NCBI GenBank assembly: GCA_041305085.1
Contig: JBFYMA010000022.1
Span: 3,814 to 67,813 of the forward strand
DNA from: SURF-58 sp041305085
GTDB lineage: Archaea > Nanobdellota > Nanobdellia > Woesearchaeales > UBA9642
DNA length: 64,000 bases
Direction: 5' to 3'
Part shown: positions 25,702 to 34,496 of the stretch, in pieces
Position numbering within the stretch: the first letter of the stretch is position 1
How the letters are laid out: each line of letters starts with the position of its first letter
The notes under the pieces: generated by a model
What the model saw: only the letters and a program-made list of their open reading frames with translations
Database searches by the model: none
What the model was told of the DNA's origin: nothing
Translations under genes and position numbers: made by a program

Positions 25702-27522
25702 TTATTCCACAGTAACGCTTTTGGCAAGGTTTCTGGGCTTATCAGGATCCAACCCTTTAAGAACTGCAATATGATAAGCAAGCAGCTGCAGGGGTATTAT
25801 GTTTATAATCGGAGAGAGAAAGTCTAGTGTTTCCGGGACATAGATAACTTTGTTTGAGAGCTTTTCAACCAGTTCATCCTTTTGGGAGACAATACTGATG
25901 ATTATTCCTTTTCTTGCTCTTACTTCCTGCATATTGCTAAGAATTTTTTCATAGGTTCCGTTTCTTGAGGCAATGAAAACAACAGGCATGTTCTGGTCTA
26001 TAAGCGCTATTGGCCCGTGCTTCATCTCTGCAGCAGGATAACCCTCTGCATGTATGTAGCTGATTTCCTTTAGCTTTAGGGCTCCTTCAAGCGCTGTTGG
26101 AAAATTTATTCCTCTGCCCAAAAAAAGAAAATTGTTTGCTTTATAGAATTCTTTTGCAATTTCTTTTATTCTGTTTGTAAAGTTTTCCTGGAGTATGCTT
26201 TCGACCTTTCCAGGCAGTGCTTCCAGCTCCTTGAAAAGTTTTTCATAATGCTTGCTGCCTATTTTTCCTGTAACATTTGCTATCCTCAAAGTTAAGAGCA
26301 GCAGTGCAAGTATCTGGCCTGTGAAAGCCTTAGTGCTGGCAACGCCTATCTCAGGGCCTGCGTGGATATAAACTCCTGCATCGACTTCTCTTGAGATGCT
26401 GCTTCCCACAACGTTTATTATTCCAAGGGTTTTTGAGGTTTTTTTTGCCTTTCTCAATGCTTCCAGTGTGTCTGCAGTCTCTCCAGACTGGGAGATGGCA
26501 ATTACAAGGTCTGAATCACTCATTATTATTTCTGAATACCTGAATTCTGAGGCGTACTCAACACTTACAGGCAGCTTAAGAATTGATTCCATGAACTGCC
26601 TTGCAATCAACCCAGAATGCCAGCTGGTACCACACCCAAGGATTATTATCCTATTTATTTTGTTAAGGTCTATGTTTTCTCTTTCAATGGAAATCTTTAT
26701 TCCGTCTTTTTTCAGCCTTCCCCTGAGGCAGTTCTGCAAGGATTTTGGCTGCTCAAAAATTTCCTTGAGCATGAAGTGGTCAAAGCCAGACTTTTCTATT
26801 GCTTTTATATCCCAGCTTATCTTTTCAATCTTTGGAGCAAAGGGCTTTTCCTTTTTTCTTATCACAACACCTTTTTTTGTAATAGTGCAAAAGTCCTCTC
26901 TTTCCAGCACATAGTAGTCCTTTGTAAAAGGAGCAATTGCTGCAATGTCGCTTGCAACAAAAAATTCTTTTTTGCCGTATCCAACAATAAGTGGGCTGCC
27001 TTTTCTTGCGCACACAAACATATCATCTTTTTTTGAAAGTATTACAACTCCATAGGTGCCTTCAAGAAGGTTCAGAGCCTTTTTCACAGCATCCTCAAAG
27101 ATGTTGCTTTTTGCAAAATCAGCAACAAGAAATGCTATGACTTCTGAATCAGTCTGAGTGGAGAAAACAGCACCTTTTTCTGCCAAGTATTTTTTCAAAG
27201 CCTCTGCGTTTTCTATTATGCCGTTGTGGACTATGAAAAAGTTTTTCCCCTGGTCAAAGTGTGGATGTGCGTTAAGCTCGTTTGGCTCGCCATGGGTAGC
27301 CCATCTTGTGTGGGCAATGCCTGAATTGCCTTGTATTTTCACATTTTTTATGGATTCTGCAAGAAACGAAACTTTGCCAGGCTTTTTTATGCAGGTTATT
27401 TGCTGGCTGTTTTTTACAGCAATGCCCGCACTGTCGTAGCCCCTGTACTCCATCCTTTGCAGGCCCTGGATAAGAATTTCTGCTGCATTTCTATGGCCGA
27501 CATAGCCGAAAATCCCGCACAT
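25702..27522 (-). CDS. glmS: Glutamine-fructose-6-phosphate aminotransferase
   Basis: 606 residues, the standard length. Makes glucosamine 6-phosphate from fructose 6-phosphate and glutamine, the first step to UDP-GlcNAc. The N-terminal nucleophile Cys is present in MCGIFGYVGHRNAAE, with the glutamine-binding blocks YRGYDSAGIAV, RWATHGEPNELNAHPH and HNGIIEN. Two SIS sugar-phosphate domains follow: GCGTSWHSGLIARQF, SQSGETADTLEALR and the second with LGRGINFPTALEGALKLKE. The C-terminus DKPRNLAKSVTVE is the classic ending. It supplies UDP-GlcNAc for the 2-epimerase of the cassette at 33372. Confidence 0.97.
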   Translation of the reverse strand: MCGIFGYVGHRNAAEILIQGLQRMEYRGYDSAGIAVKNSQQITCIKKPGKVSFLAESIKNVKIQGNSGIAHTRWATHGEPNELNAHPHFDQGKNFFIVHNGIIENAEALKKYLAEKGAVFSTQTDSEVIAFLVADFAKSNIFEDAVKKALNLLEGTYGVVILSKKDDMFVCARKGSPLIVGYGKKEFFVASDIAAIAPFTKDYYVLEREDFCTITKKGVVIRKKEKPFAPKIEKISWDIKAIEKSGFDHFMLKEIFEQPKSLQNCLRGRLKKDGIKISIERENIDLNKINRIIILGCGTSWHSGLIARQFMESILKLPVSVEYASEFRYSEIIMSDSDLVIAISQSGETADTLEALRKAKKTSKTLGIINVVGSSISREVDAGVYIHAGPEIGVASTKAFTGQILALLLLTLRIANVTGKIGSKHYEKLFKELEALPGKVESILQENFTNRIKEIAKEFYKANNFLFLGRGINFPTALEGALKLKEISYIHAEGYPAAEMKHGPIALIDQNMPVVFIASRNGTYEKILSNMQEVRARKGIIISIVSQKDELVEKLSNKVIYVPETLDFLSPIINIIPLQLLAYHIAVLKGLDPDKPRNLAKSVTVE

Positions 27523-27601
27523 AGCTATTCTAAGAATTGGCTTGTTTTTAAATATTTATCACTTGCATTCTATACTGAAAATTAACAACGTTTAAAAAGG
27601 G

Positions 27602-28333
27602 TTATTTTGAAATCCTCCACAGCCATTCAAAATATTTTTTGAATGAATCTGCTAGTTCTTTGCTTTCTATGAGTATTATAAAAGGTATTTCGTTTTTGGT
27701 AACACAATAAAAGTTTATGCTGTTGCCGTATATGTTTATGACTGTTGGAGTCTGGATTGTTTTTGGAAGGTATTTTATTTTGGTGAAAGGCATTGCTGAA
27801 AGTGCCTTGCCTCTTTTTTTTGCTGTAGAATTGTTGGTAAGAAGTCCCCTTACTTTTATTTTCAGCTTTATTCTTTCTTTGTGAAACTGCTCCAAAAAGT
27901 ATGGTATTGTTTTATATGTTTCTCCTCCAGAGCTTAGAGAAAGCCATTCTTTGGGCTTTGACCTAATTATATCTTCAAGAACTGATTTTATTCCCTGCTT
28001 TCCTTTGAATATTTTTACTTCAAGGGTTGACTGAAATTTTGACAGCTCCAGAAGGCTCGGAAGAACGTTTTGTATTTTTTGCTCTTTTTCCTTAAGTATT
28101 TCAATTAGCCTGTTTGGATTTGCAGCTTCAAAAAACTTTTTTCTTCCAACTGTAGCATAGCTCGCCAAGCCTTTCTCTATAAGTCTTTCCAGGAGGTCAT
28201 AAACAACTGCCCTGTGCAAGCCTGTTTTTTGTATTATGGCAGATGCTGATGAAGATCCTAACCGAAGAAGTGCGAGATATACTTCTGCCTCTTTTTCAGT
28301 CATTCCTATTTCCTGGAGTTCTGAATTTGACAT
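27602..28333 (-). CDS. TrmB-family transcription regulator
   Basis: 243 residues. The N-terminal winged helix-turn-helix is diagnostic: LQEIGMTEKEAEVYLALLRL, SASAIIQKTGLHRAVVYDLL and LIEKGLASYATVGRKKFFEA, followed by a coiled-coil linker and a C-terminal effector domain (residues 100-243) with the TrmB pattern VLEDIIRSKPKEW and GLLTNNSTAKKRG. TrmB proteins respond to sugars or other metabolites. It is divergent from the KAS III-like gene at 28423, with a shared 89-bp region holding a perfect inverted repeat at 28377-28405, which suggests direct control of that gene. Confidence 0.9.
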   Translation of the reverse strand: MSNSELQEIGMTEKEAEVYLALLRLGSSSASAIIQKTGLHRAVVYDLLERLIEKGLASYATVGRKKFFEAANPNRLIEILKEKEQKIQNVLPSLLELSKFQSTLEVKIFKGKQGIKSVLEDIIRSKPKEWLSLSSGGETYKTIPYFLEQFHKERIKLKIKVRGLLTNNSTAKKRGKALSAMPFTKIKYLPKTIQTPTVINIYGNSINFYCVTKNEIPFIILIESKELADSFKKYFEWLWRISK

Positions 28334-28376
28334 TATTTTTTGAAAGATATTCTCATATTTAAAGTTGTCGTAATAT

Positions 28377-28405
28377 TGATTATTACAAAGTGTTATTAAT
28401 AATCA
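28377..28405. promoter_or_regulatory. 9-bp inverted repeat between divergent genes
   Basis: TGATTATTA (28377-28385) and TAATAATCA (28397-28405) form a perfect inverted repeat with an 11-base spacer, centres 20 bp apart (two helical turns). It sits 18 bp before the KAS III-like start and 44 bp before the TrmB gene, an ideal place for a dimeric repressor. It does not match the TACT-AGTA core I recall for TrmB. Confidence 0.45.
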
Positions 28406-28422
28406 GTAGTTTTTTACAATTC

Positions 28423-29676
28423 ATGGACAGAAGTTTAATAAATAGAACTTTCATAAACGGTACAGGTGTATGTATTCCTGATCATTTTTTGGATAGGAAT
28501 ACAGTTGCAAACTCTAAACTTGAAAAAGAGCTTGATATGGCAGAAGGAAGCATTGAACTTAAAACTGGAATAAGGCAAAGGGCTTGGTCATCTCTTCCAG
28601 AAAATAACTATAAATTATACACTATTGAAGAAATGGCTGCAAATGCTGCTGTTGAAGCAGTGAAGTCTTCAAAGGATTCATTGTATTCTGGAACAAGAAT
28701 TAGTAGAGTTTCAAGAATAATAATTTCAAGAGACATAATTCTTACAAGAAGAGCACGTTCAGTTGGCAAGGCAATAATAGAGAAATTGTACGAGAACAAA
28801 ATTTCTGTCGACAAGTGCTATTCAATAGATTTAACAAATTATTGTCCTGGATTTGTCCATGCCCTGCACATTGCTGAATTAATGGTGCGGAATGATGAGG
28901 CAGATCATGTACTTGTTGTTTCCTCGACAGATTATACTGACATAATAAATACAAACCATGCATTTAATAAACAGTTTGAAAAAAAATTTGATTTAAATGC
29001 AAAATCAGTACTACAGTACTCTCTTTCAGAGCACGAATGTTTTCAGCCTCCGAAAGATAATGCTTTTCTTTGGGGCTGCGGAGCAGGAGCAGTTGTTGTT
29101 AGCAGGGTTGGGCCTTGCGATTATGCATTTACAGGATCAGAAGACAAGATAATTGGTTATGGTGCATGGGGCGCTGGAAGAGAAAAGCATGTCCCCAGTA
29201 ATACAGAAAAAGGAGTTTTTGACCAATACCTTGACAGAACATTCATGAAACACTCTTTTGGAATAGGTGAAAGTGATGATGGCAAGGCATTTGCTTCTCT
29301 AGATGGACTGAAAATATATAAGTATGCAATGACTGAAGTTCCAAAATTTATTGAACATATGCTTTCAAAATACAAAATTGACCCAAAAACTGTAAAGCTT
29401 GTGCCTCATCAGCCAAATCCAAGAATATTAAATGATTTAAGCCAAAGAATTCCCATCCCTAAAGAAAATACGATTATGAGTTGTCACAGGCTTGGCAACA
29501 TGATCGGTGCATCAATACCTGTTACATATCATTTTGCAAAAGAATCAACAAAAAGACAGTACTCCCGCCCACCATATGGTATCGAAGGAACAATAAAAAA
29601 AGGAGATGTTGTCTTCTTTTGCTCTTTTGGAGACTCTTATTTGACTACAAGCGGGTTATTGTTTAAAGCAACCTAA
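28423..29676 (+). CDS. 3-oxoacyl-ACP synthase III-like enzyme
   Basis: 417 residues from the ATG in MDRSLINRTFINGTGVCIPD. It has the thiolase-fold layout of KAS III (FabH): ELKTGIRQRAWSSLPEN, the nucleophile Cys in SIDLTNYCPGFVHALHIAE, WGCGAGAVVVSRVG, the catalytic His in KLVPHQPNPRILNDL, and Asn in CHRLGNMIGASIPVTYHF. The length is greater than the usual 320-330 residues because of an insertion around residues 245-300. Such enzymes condense acyl-CoA with malonyl groups; in archaea the role is not obvious, since membranes are isoprenoid. It is divergent from a TrmB-family gene. Confidence 0.82.
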   Translation: MDRSLINRTFINGTGVCIPDHFLDRNTVANSKLEKELDMAEGSIELKTGIRQRAWSSLPENNYKLYTIEEMAANAAVEAVKSSKDSLYSGTRISRVSRIIISRDIILTRRARSVGKAIIEKLYENKISVDKCYSIDLTNYCPGFVHALHIAELMVRNDEADHVLVVSSTDYTDIINTNHAFNKQFEKKFDLNAKSVLQYSLSEHECFQPPKDNAFLWGCGAGAVVVSRVGPCDYAFTGSEDKIIGYGAWGAGREKHVPSNTEKGVFDQYLDRTFMKHSFGIGESDDGKAFASLDGLKIYKYAMTEVPKFIEHMLSKYKIDPKTVKLVPHQPNPRILNDLSQRIPIPKENTIMSCHRLGNMIGASIPVTYHFAKESTKRQYSRPPYGIEGTIKKGDVVFFCSFGDSYLTTSGLLFKAT

Positions 29677-30549
29677 TCAAACATACTTCTCCATGTCCTG
29701 GGAGATGTCTTCTTTGTTGATGGGGTAGTCGATCAGCGCTTTGCCGCCCTGGAGCGCTATGCAGTTTTCTTCGTAGGTTTTTCTTTCATGCTTATAGAAT
29801 ATGCCTATGGGCACTTTTTCTCCGAACTCTTCAGCCTTTTTCAGAGCTGATTCTTTGCTTGTAATATCATGCCCTTGATCCTGTAGTTTGTAAACTCTTT
29901 CCTTCCAGAACTGGAATGTGTTGTGGTGGTTGAATGTTACGCAGGGCTGGAATATGTCTATGAGCGCAAAGCCCTTGTGCTTTATGGCTTCCATCATCAG
30001 CCATTTTAAGTGCTGTATGTCCCCTGCATACCCTCTTGCAACAAAGCTTGCACCTGAAGCAATTGCGACGCTTATGGGGTTGAATGGGACTTCATAGTTT
30101 CCCTGAGGGCTGGTTTTGGTTATTATGCCTTGTTCGGTTGTTGGGCTGGTCTGGTTTTTTGTGAGTGCATAAAGAAGGTTGTCGTGCACAAAATAGCTTA
30201 TGTTTATGTTTCGTTTGCAGGCGTGTATAAAGTGCTGCAGTCCTTCTCCATAGCCGTCTCCGTCTCCTCCTGCACTTACCACAGTAAGTCTTGGATTGGT
30301 AAGCTTTATCCCTTCAGCAACTGGAATGCCTCTGCCGTGTATTGAGTTGAACCCTATTGTTTTTACCCAGTAAGGGATTTTGCTGGAGCAGCCGATTCCT
30401 GAAGTAAGCACAAATTCATCTCTTGGTATTCCAAGTTCCATGACTGCCATTTTAATTGCAGTCAGTATGCCGAAGTTTCCGCAGCCAGGGCACCAATTAT
30501 TGTCTTTGCACGCCCTGTCAAGGTCTTTGAGTGTTATTTTTTGCTCCAT
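29677..30549 (-). CDS. 2-oxoacid:ferredoxin oxidoreductase, beta subunit
   Basis: 290 residues. Binds thiamine diphosphate and a 4Fe-4S cluster; oxidatively decarboxylates 2-oxoacids to acyl-CoA with reduction of ferredoxin. Cluster ligands are in WCPGCGNFGIL, TSGIGCSSKIPYW and IFQPCVTFNHH. The ThDP-Mg site is SAGGDGDGYGEGLQHFIHAC followed by NLLYALTKNQTSPTTEQG. The alpha subunit is encoded immediately upstream with three bases between, the usual operon of the two-subunit archaeal enzyme. Substrate range (pyruvate or broader) cannot be told from sequence by eye. Confidence 0.95.
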   Translation of the reverse strand: MEQKITLKDLDRACKDNNWCPGCGNFGILTAIKMAVMELGIPRDEFVLTSGIGCSSKIPYWVKTIGFNSIHGRGIPVAEGIKLTNPRLTVVSAGGDGDGYGEGLQHFIHACKRNINISYFVHDNLLYALTKNQTSPTTEQGIITKTSPQGNYEVPFNPISVAIASGASFVARGYAGDIQHLKWLMMEAIKHKGFALIDIFQPCVTFNHHNTFQFWKERVYKLQDQGHDITSKESALKKAEEFGEKVPIGIFYKHERKTYEENCIALQGGKALIDYPINKEDISQDMEKYV

Positions 30550-30552
30550 TTT

Positions 30553-32289
30553 TTATTTTCCCAGCAGTTGTTTTGCCTTGTCATATATTTCTTCAGGATA
30601 AAATGCCCTTCCGTCGTATTTCAAAAATGTGTCAAGCTTGTGGCCTGTGAATTCCCTTATTATTCCTGCAAGCTGCCCAGTAAAATTGTTTTCAACAACT
30701 ATTGACTTTTTGAAATTCCTGAAATAGCTGCTGAACTCCTGCTCTGGGAAAGGATAGATATAGGTTATCTGCAAAAAGTTTACTTTGAGGCCTTCTTTTT
30801 CCAGCCACTTCATTGCCTCAAGTATAGGCCCTTTGGTTGAGCCCCAGGAAACAATTGAAATGTCTGCATCTTTTGGCCCGTATAATTTTGGCTTGGGAAT
30901 ATCTTTTTTTGCGTATTCCAGCTTTCTGAAGCGCTTGTTCATCTGCTGGTTTCTTACTTCTATTGACTCATCAAATACGCCAGTTTCATCGTGCTCATCG
31001 CTTGTAACCATAAATATTGCTTTTTGGCCTGGAACAGCTCTTGGGCTGACACCTGTTTCAGTATTCTTGAACCGTTTATAATTGCTGCCCATACTTGCAG
31101 CTTCCTGGTCTGTAAGATAATCCCTTTCACGAACCTTTATTTTGTGCTGGTCAAAAAAAGGAACAGTTATTTCGCTGCCTCCAAGGTATTTGTCAGTTAT
31201 TATTATTACAGGAAGATGGTATTTGTATGCAAGGTTAAAGGCATTTATTGTTTCATAGAAGGACTCTTCCATATCTCCTGGAGCAAGAATAATCCTGGGA
31301 AACTCCCCGTGGGATGCATTGAGCGCAAACTTCAGGTCAGACTGCTCTGTCCAGGTTGGGATTCCTGTTGAAGGCCCTCCCCTTGTTGCCAGAACAATAA
31401 CCAAAGGAGTCTCTGTTATGCCAATCATTCCCAGTGTTTCACTCATAAGCGCAAACCCTCCTCCAGAAGTGGCTGTCATAGCCCTTGCCCCTGCAAAGCT
31501 CGCCCCGACTGCGTGGTTTATGGCGCTTATCTCGTCCTCTGTCTGCTTCATTATGAGATTGTGGGATTTTTCCCTGTTAACCATCTCTATCATTATTGAG
31601 GTTGCAGGAGTCATTGGGTATGCTGACATAAACTTGCAGCCTGCTTTTATTGCTCCCAATGCTATGCATGAGTTTCCTGTTATGAGCATCTGCTTCTTTT
31701 TTTTGTCAAGAACTTCCATCTTTGTTTTAAACCTGACATTGTTATAGTTTTTCTTTACATAGTTGTATCCTTCCATGAAAAGTTTTGTGTTTTCCTCAAT
31801 TATTTCTTCGCCTTTTTTTGCAAATTCTTTTTCAAGGATTTCTGTAAACATTGTGGTGTCATAGTCGAGTATTGCAGTACTTGCCCCTAATGCTACTATG
31901 TTTCGCATTATGGGCTCGCCCTTGTTTTCCCTGACAATCTTTTTTATAGGAACAGAAAAAAGCTGAATATTTTTGAAAGGCTTTACATCGACTGTTTCAG
32001 GGTCAAAGATTATTGCCCCGTCATCTGTAACCTCTGATGCGTTTTCTTTTATTGTGTTCTGGTTCAATGCCACAAGTATGTCAATAGGCCTTATCTGGGA
32101 GTGTATCTGCTCATCCTCAGCCCTTACATGAAATGTGTTGTGACCGCCCCTTATCAATGAAGGATATTCTGTATAGCAGAAGACATTGTAGCCTGCTCTT
32201 GAGAATGCTTTGGCAAATATTGTGCCTGATTCCATGATGCCATAGCCTGCTTCTCCTCCAATCTTCCAAGAAACCTTGTTTTTCGCCAT
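30553..32289 (-). CDS. 2-oxoacid:ferredoxin oxidoreductase, fused gamma-alpha subunit
   Basis: 578 residues. The N-terminal gamma domain (residues 1-180) starts VSWKIGGEAGYGIMESG and has EYPSLIRGGHNTFHVRA; the alpha (pyrimidine-binding) part follows with the KFMSAYPMTPATSIMIEM motif, TEDEISAINHAVGASFAGAR, TATSGGGFALMSE and ARGGPSTGIPTWTEQ. It joins the beta subunit encoded downstream. A GGGGTG ribosome site eight bases before the ATG at 32289 fixes the start. With Pta and AckA it completes a route from oxoacid to acetate plus ATP. Confidence 0.95.
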   Translation of the reverse strand: MAKNKVSWKIGGEAGYGIMESGTIFAKAFSRAGYNVFCYTEYPSLIRGGHNTFHVRAEDEQIHSQIRPIDILVALNQNTIKENASEVTDDGAIIFDPETVDVKPFKNIQLFSVPIKKIVRENKGEPIMRNIVALGASTAILDYDTTMFTEILEKEFAKKGEEIIEENTKLFMEGYNYVKKNYNNVRFKTKMEVLDKKKKQMLITGNSCIALGAIKAGCKFMSAYPMTPATSIMIEMVNREKSHNLIMKQTEDEISAINHAVGASFAGARAMTATSGGGFALMSETLGMIGITETPLVIVLATRGGPSTGIPTWTEQSDLKFALNASHGEFPRIILAPGDMEESFYETINAFNLAYKYHLPVIIITDKYLGGSEITVPFFDQHKIKVRERDYLTDQEAASMGSNYKRFKNTETGVSPRAVPGQKAIFMVTSDEHDETGVFDESIEVRNQQMNKRFRKLEYAKKDIPKPKLYGPKDADISIVSWGSTKGPILEAMKWLEKEGLKVNFLQITYIYPFPEQEFSSYFRNFKKSIVVENNFTGQLAGIIREFTGHKLDTFLKYDGRAFYPEEIYDKAKQLLGK

Positions 32290-32324
32290 ACACACCCCTT
32301 TTTAACTGTTTGAGGGAATATTAT

Positions 32325-32334
32325 TATTTATAAA
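32325..32334 (-). promoter_or_regulatory. TATA box for the oxidoreductase operon
   Basis: On the minus strand TTTATAAATAA, about 36 bp before the ATG at 32289, leaving room for the GGGGTG ribosome site in a short leader. Confidence 0.45.
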
Positions 32335-32350
32335 CTTTGCGGATGTTAAT

Positions 32351-33245
32351 GCTGTGTCCCGAAAGTGTGTTGAGCCAGCAGAATAAGTTGTGGCAGGCTA
32401 GTTTGCCACAGACTTCTATACAGATGGTTCAGGCTTTTTGAGAGCTTACGCTACTTCCGTATTTGCGTTTGGTTGCGCCAAACACTGCTTCGATAAGGCT
32501 TCTCCGATTGTAGGTTTTTTGTCTGAATGCTTTGTGCATCTTTTTTCTGAAAAAACCCTTTTTTGCATTCTTTTTCTTAGGAATCATGAGCAAGATTCCT
32601 TGCTCATGTGCTTGTTTGTAGAATTTTTCGGAGACGTAATCTTTGTCTGCTACAAGAATCCGTAGATTGCTTTGCCTTATGAGCTGGTATGCATCTTTAA
32701 GGTCGTGTGCGGGTAGCACACGAACCCTGGCGGCACAAAACTTTTTGTGCCGCGTGTCAAAAGCAGCATTCAACTTAATAGGCACTTTTGGCATTTTACC
32801 ATCAATACACTTCAAGTAGTGATAGCTAGGGTTTATCCTAGACAAACCCGTTGCGTCAAGCGCAACAATGCGCACTTGCCTGCTTGTTGCCTTAATTACT
32901 TGCTGCCAAAAACGAATATCAAGCTTTGCAGCTGTGCGTTGCAAAAATGATTTTGTTGGGCAAGTAAAACCCAACAAGTCACACAACTGCTTGACTCTCC
33001 GATAAGAGAGTCTACAACAGAAACGTATCAATAACGCACATATGTACTCGTACAACTCATACATCTTTGGCCCGAAATGGTGCAGCCATCTCGGACAGCC
33101 TAAGCGTTTGAGCAAACGCTTAACTTTATATACTAATTTTGCTTGTTTCTCCATTGGTAGACACCTGCGTTGTCCACCCCTCAGACAGCCTTACTGCTGT
33201 TTGAGGTTATAATCCTTTAGAAAAATCAGAGTCTCGGGACAGAGC
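32351..33245. mobile_element. IS element with intact DDE transposase
   Basis: About 895 bp bounded by imperfect terminal inverted repeats: GCTGTGTCCCGAAAG on the left and, read inward from the right, GCTCTGTCCCGAGAC (13 of 15 matching). It encodes one transposase on the minus strand. A hairpin (GTGGCA...TGCCAC, about 32391-32409) lies past the transposase stop codon. I could not define a target duplication with certainty. It separates the oxidoreductase operon from the polysaccharide cassette. Confidence 0.75.
32429..33154 (-). CDS. IS4/IS5-type DDE transposase
   Basis: 241 residues, apparently complete. The catalytic triad is visible: first Asp in RIVALDATGLSRINPSYHY, second in ILVADKDYVSEKFYKQ, and Glu in YNRRSLIEAVFGATKRKYG, which fits the Y-(2)-R-(3)-E-(6)-K signature of this transposase class exactly. 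The N-terminal 80 residues are helical and basic (KRLLKRLGCPRWLHHFGP), probably for end binding. It lies inside the terminal repeats at 32351 and 33245. No frameshift is needed. Confidence 0.88.
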   Translation of the reverse strand: MEKQAKLVYKVKRLLKRLGCPRWLHHFGPKMYELYEYICALLIRFCCRLSYRRVKQLCDLLGFTCPTKSFLQRTAAKLDIRFWQQVIKATSRQVRIVALDATGLSRINPSYHYLKCIDGKMPKVPIKLNAAFDTRHKKFCAARVRVLPAHDLKDAYQLIRQSNLRILVADKDYVSEKFYKQAHEQGILLMIPKKKNAKKGFFRKKMHKAFRQKTYNRRSLIEAVFGATKRKYGSSVSSQKA

Positions 33246-33291
33246 ATATATATCCATTAAGTATTTAAATATTGCAAATTTTTGTGTTGTA

Positions 33292-33364
33292 ATAACAAAA
33301 ATTTCGACATGAAGGTCGGGCATTCAACCCATAGAAATTTCTCCTTTTAGTCGAAATTTTCAAT
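33292..33364. repeat. Dispersed intergenic repeat, copy 2 (short, reversed)
   Basis: Starts ATAACAAAAATTTCGAC and ends GTCGAAATTTTCAAT; it is the reverse complement of copy 1's left half joined to the other end type. It lies in the leader of the 2-epimerase gene, eight bases before its ATG. Confidence 0.75.
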
Positions 33365-33371
33365 AAATAAA

Positions 33372-34496
33372 ATGGAATCAAAAAATTGCAGGATAAAAAT
33401 CATTAACGTTGTAGGCGCAAGACCTAATTTTGTCAAAATTGCACCTATTATGAGGGAGCTAAGAAACCATAGTTTTTTTGAACCAATACTTGTACATACC
33501 GGACAGCACTACACAAAATCCATGAACGAGTATTTTTTTGAAGATTTGGGAATACCTAATCCTGATTACTCTTTGGGTGTGGGGTCAGGCTCTCATGCTG
33601 TCCAGACAGCAAAAATAATGACTGAGTTTGAAAAAGTGTGCCTTTCTGAAAAACCTGATCTCGTACTGGTAGTTGGTGATGTTAATTCAACAATAGCATG
33701 CGCACTGGTTGCAAAAAAGCTTCACATAAATGTTGTGCATGTAGAAGCAGGATTGAGAAGTTTTGACAGAGAAATGCCTGAAGAAATCAACAGAATATTA
33801 ACAGATTCCATCTCTGACTTGCTTTTTGTGACAGAGATTTCAGGGATTCAAAATCTAAAAAATGAAGGGGTTTCTGAAGATAAAATGTTTATGGTTGGAA
33901 ACGTAATGATTGACTCCCTTGTTCACAGCATTAAAAAAATAAGAAATGGGAAGTATTTTAAAAAATTTGGAGTAGACCCAAAAAAATATTTTGTACTAAC
34001 TCTTCACAGGCCGAGCAATGTTGACAAAAAAGAAAACATTTTGTCCCTTCTTGATGCCATCAGCAAAATACAAAAAAATGTAAAAATTGTTTTTCCTATT
34101 CACCCCAGAACTCTGAAATCACTAAAGGAAAAAAACATTCTGGAATCAGTAAAAAAAATGCAAAACCTAATAATTTGCGAACCACTAAACTATATTGGCT
34201 TTTTGTCATTGGTCTATTACTCGAGAGGTGTCCTGACAGATTCGGGAGGGATCCAGGAGGAAACAACATATTTCAAGATTCCTTGTATAACAATCAGGGA
34301 AAACACAGAAAGACCTTCAACAACAAAAACAGGAAGCAATATTTTGGTAGGTACTAATCCTGAAAGAATCGTTGAGGAAGCAAAAAAAGTTCTGGAAAAT
34401 AAAAAATTTGAATCAGGGATACCTGAATTTTGGGATGGAAAAACCGCAAAAAGAATCGTTCAGATATTATCAGAGCGTTTGAAAAATGGCAGTTAA
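33372..34496 (+). CDS. wecB: UDP-N-acetylglucosamine 2-epimerase (non-hydrolysing)
   Basis: 374 residues. Interconverts UDP-GlcNAc and UDP-ManNAc for surface polysaccharide. Motifs: IINVVGARPNFVKIAPIMRE at the start, LVHTGQHYTKSMNEYFFEDL, VLVVGDVNSTIACALVAKKL, HVEAGLRSFDREMPEEINR, LTLHRPSNVD and DSGGIQEETTYFKIPCITIR. Poly-A tracts and AAA lysine codons are much more frequent than in the flanking genes, a base-use difference shared with the next two genes. It overlaps the glycosyltransferase by 11 bases. Confidence 0.96.
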   Translation: MESKNCRIKIINVVGARPNFVKIAPIMRELRNHSFFEPILVHTGQHYTKSMNEYFFEDLGIPNPDYSLGVGSGSHAVQTAKIMTEFEKVCLSEKPDLVLVVGDVNSTIACALVAKKLHINVVHVEAGLRSFDREMPEEINRILTDSISDLLFVTEISGIQNLKNEGVSEDKMFMVGNVMIDSLVHSIKKIRNGKYFKKFGVDPKKYFVLTLHRPSNVDKKENILSLLDAISKIQKNVKIVFPIHPRTLKSLKEKNILESVKKMQNLIICEPLNYIGFLSLVYYSRGVLTDSGGIQEETTYFKIPCITIRENTERPSTTKTGSNILVGTNPERIVEEAKKVLENKKFESGIPEFWDGKTAKRIVQILSERLKNGS

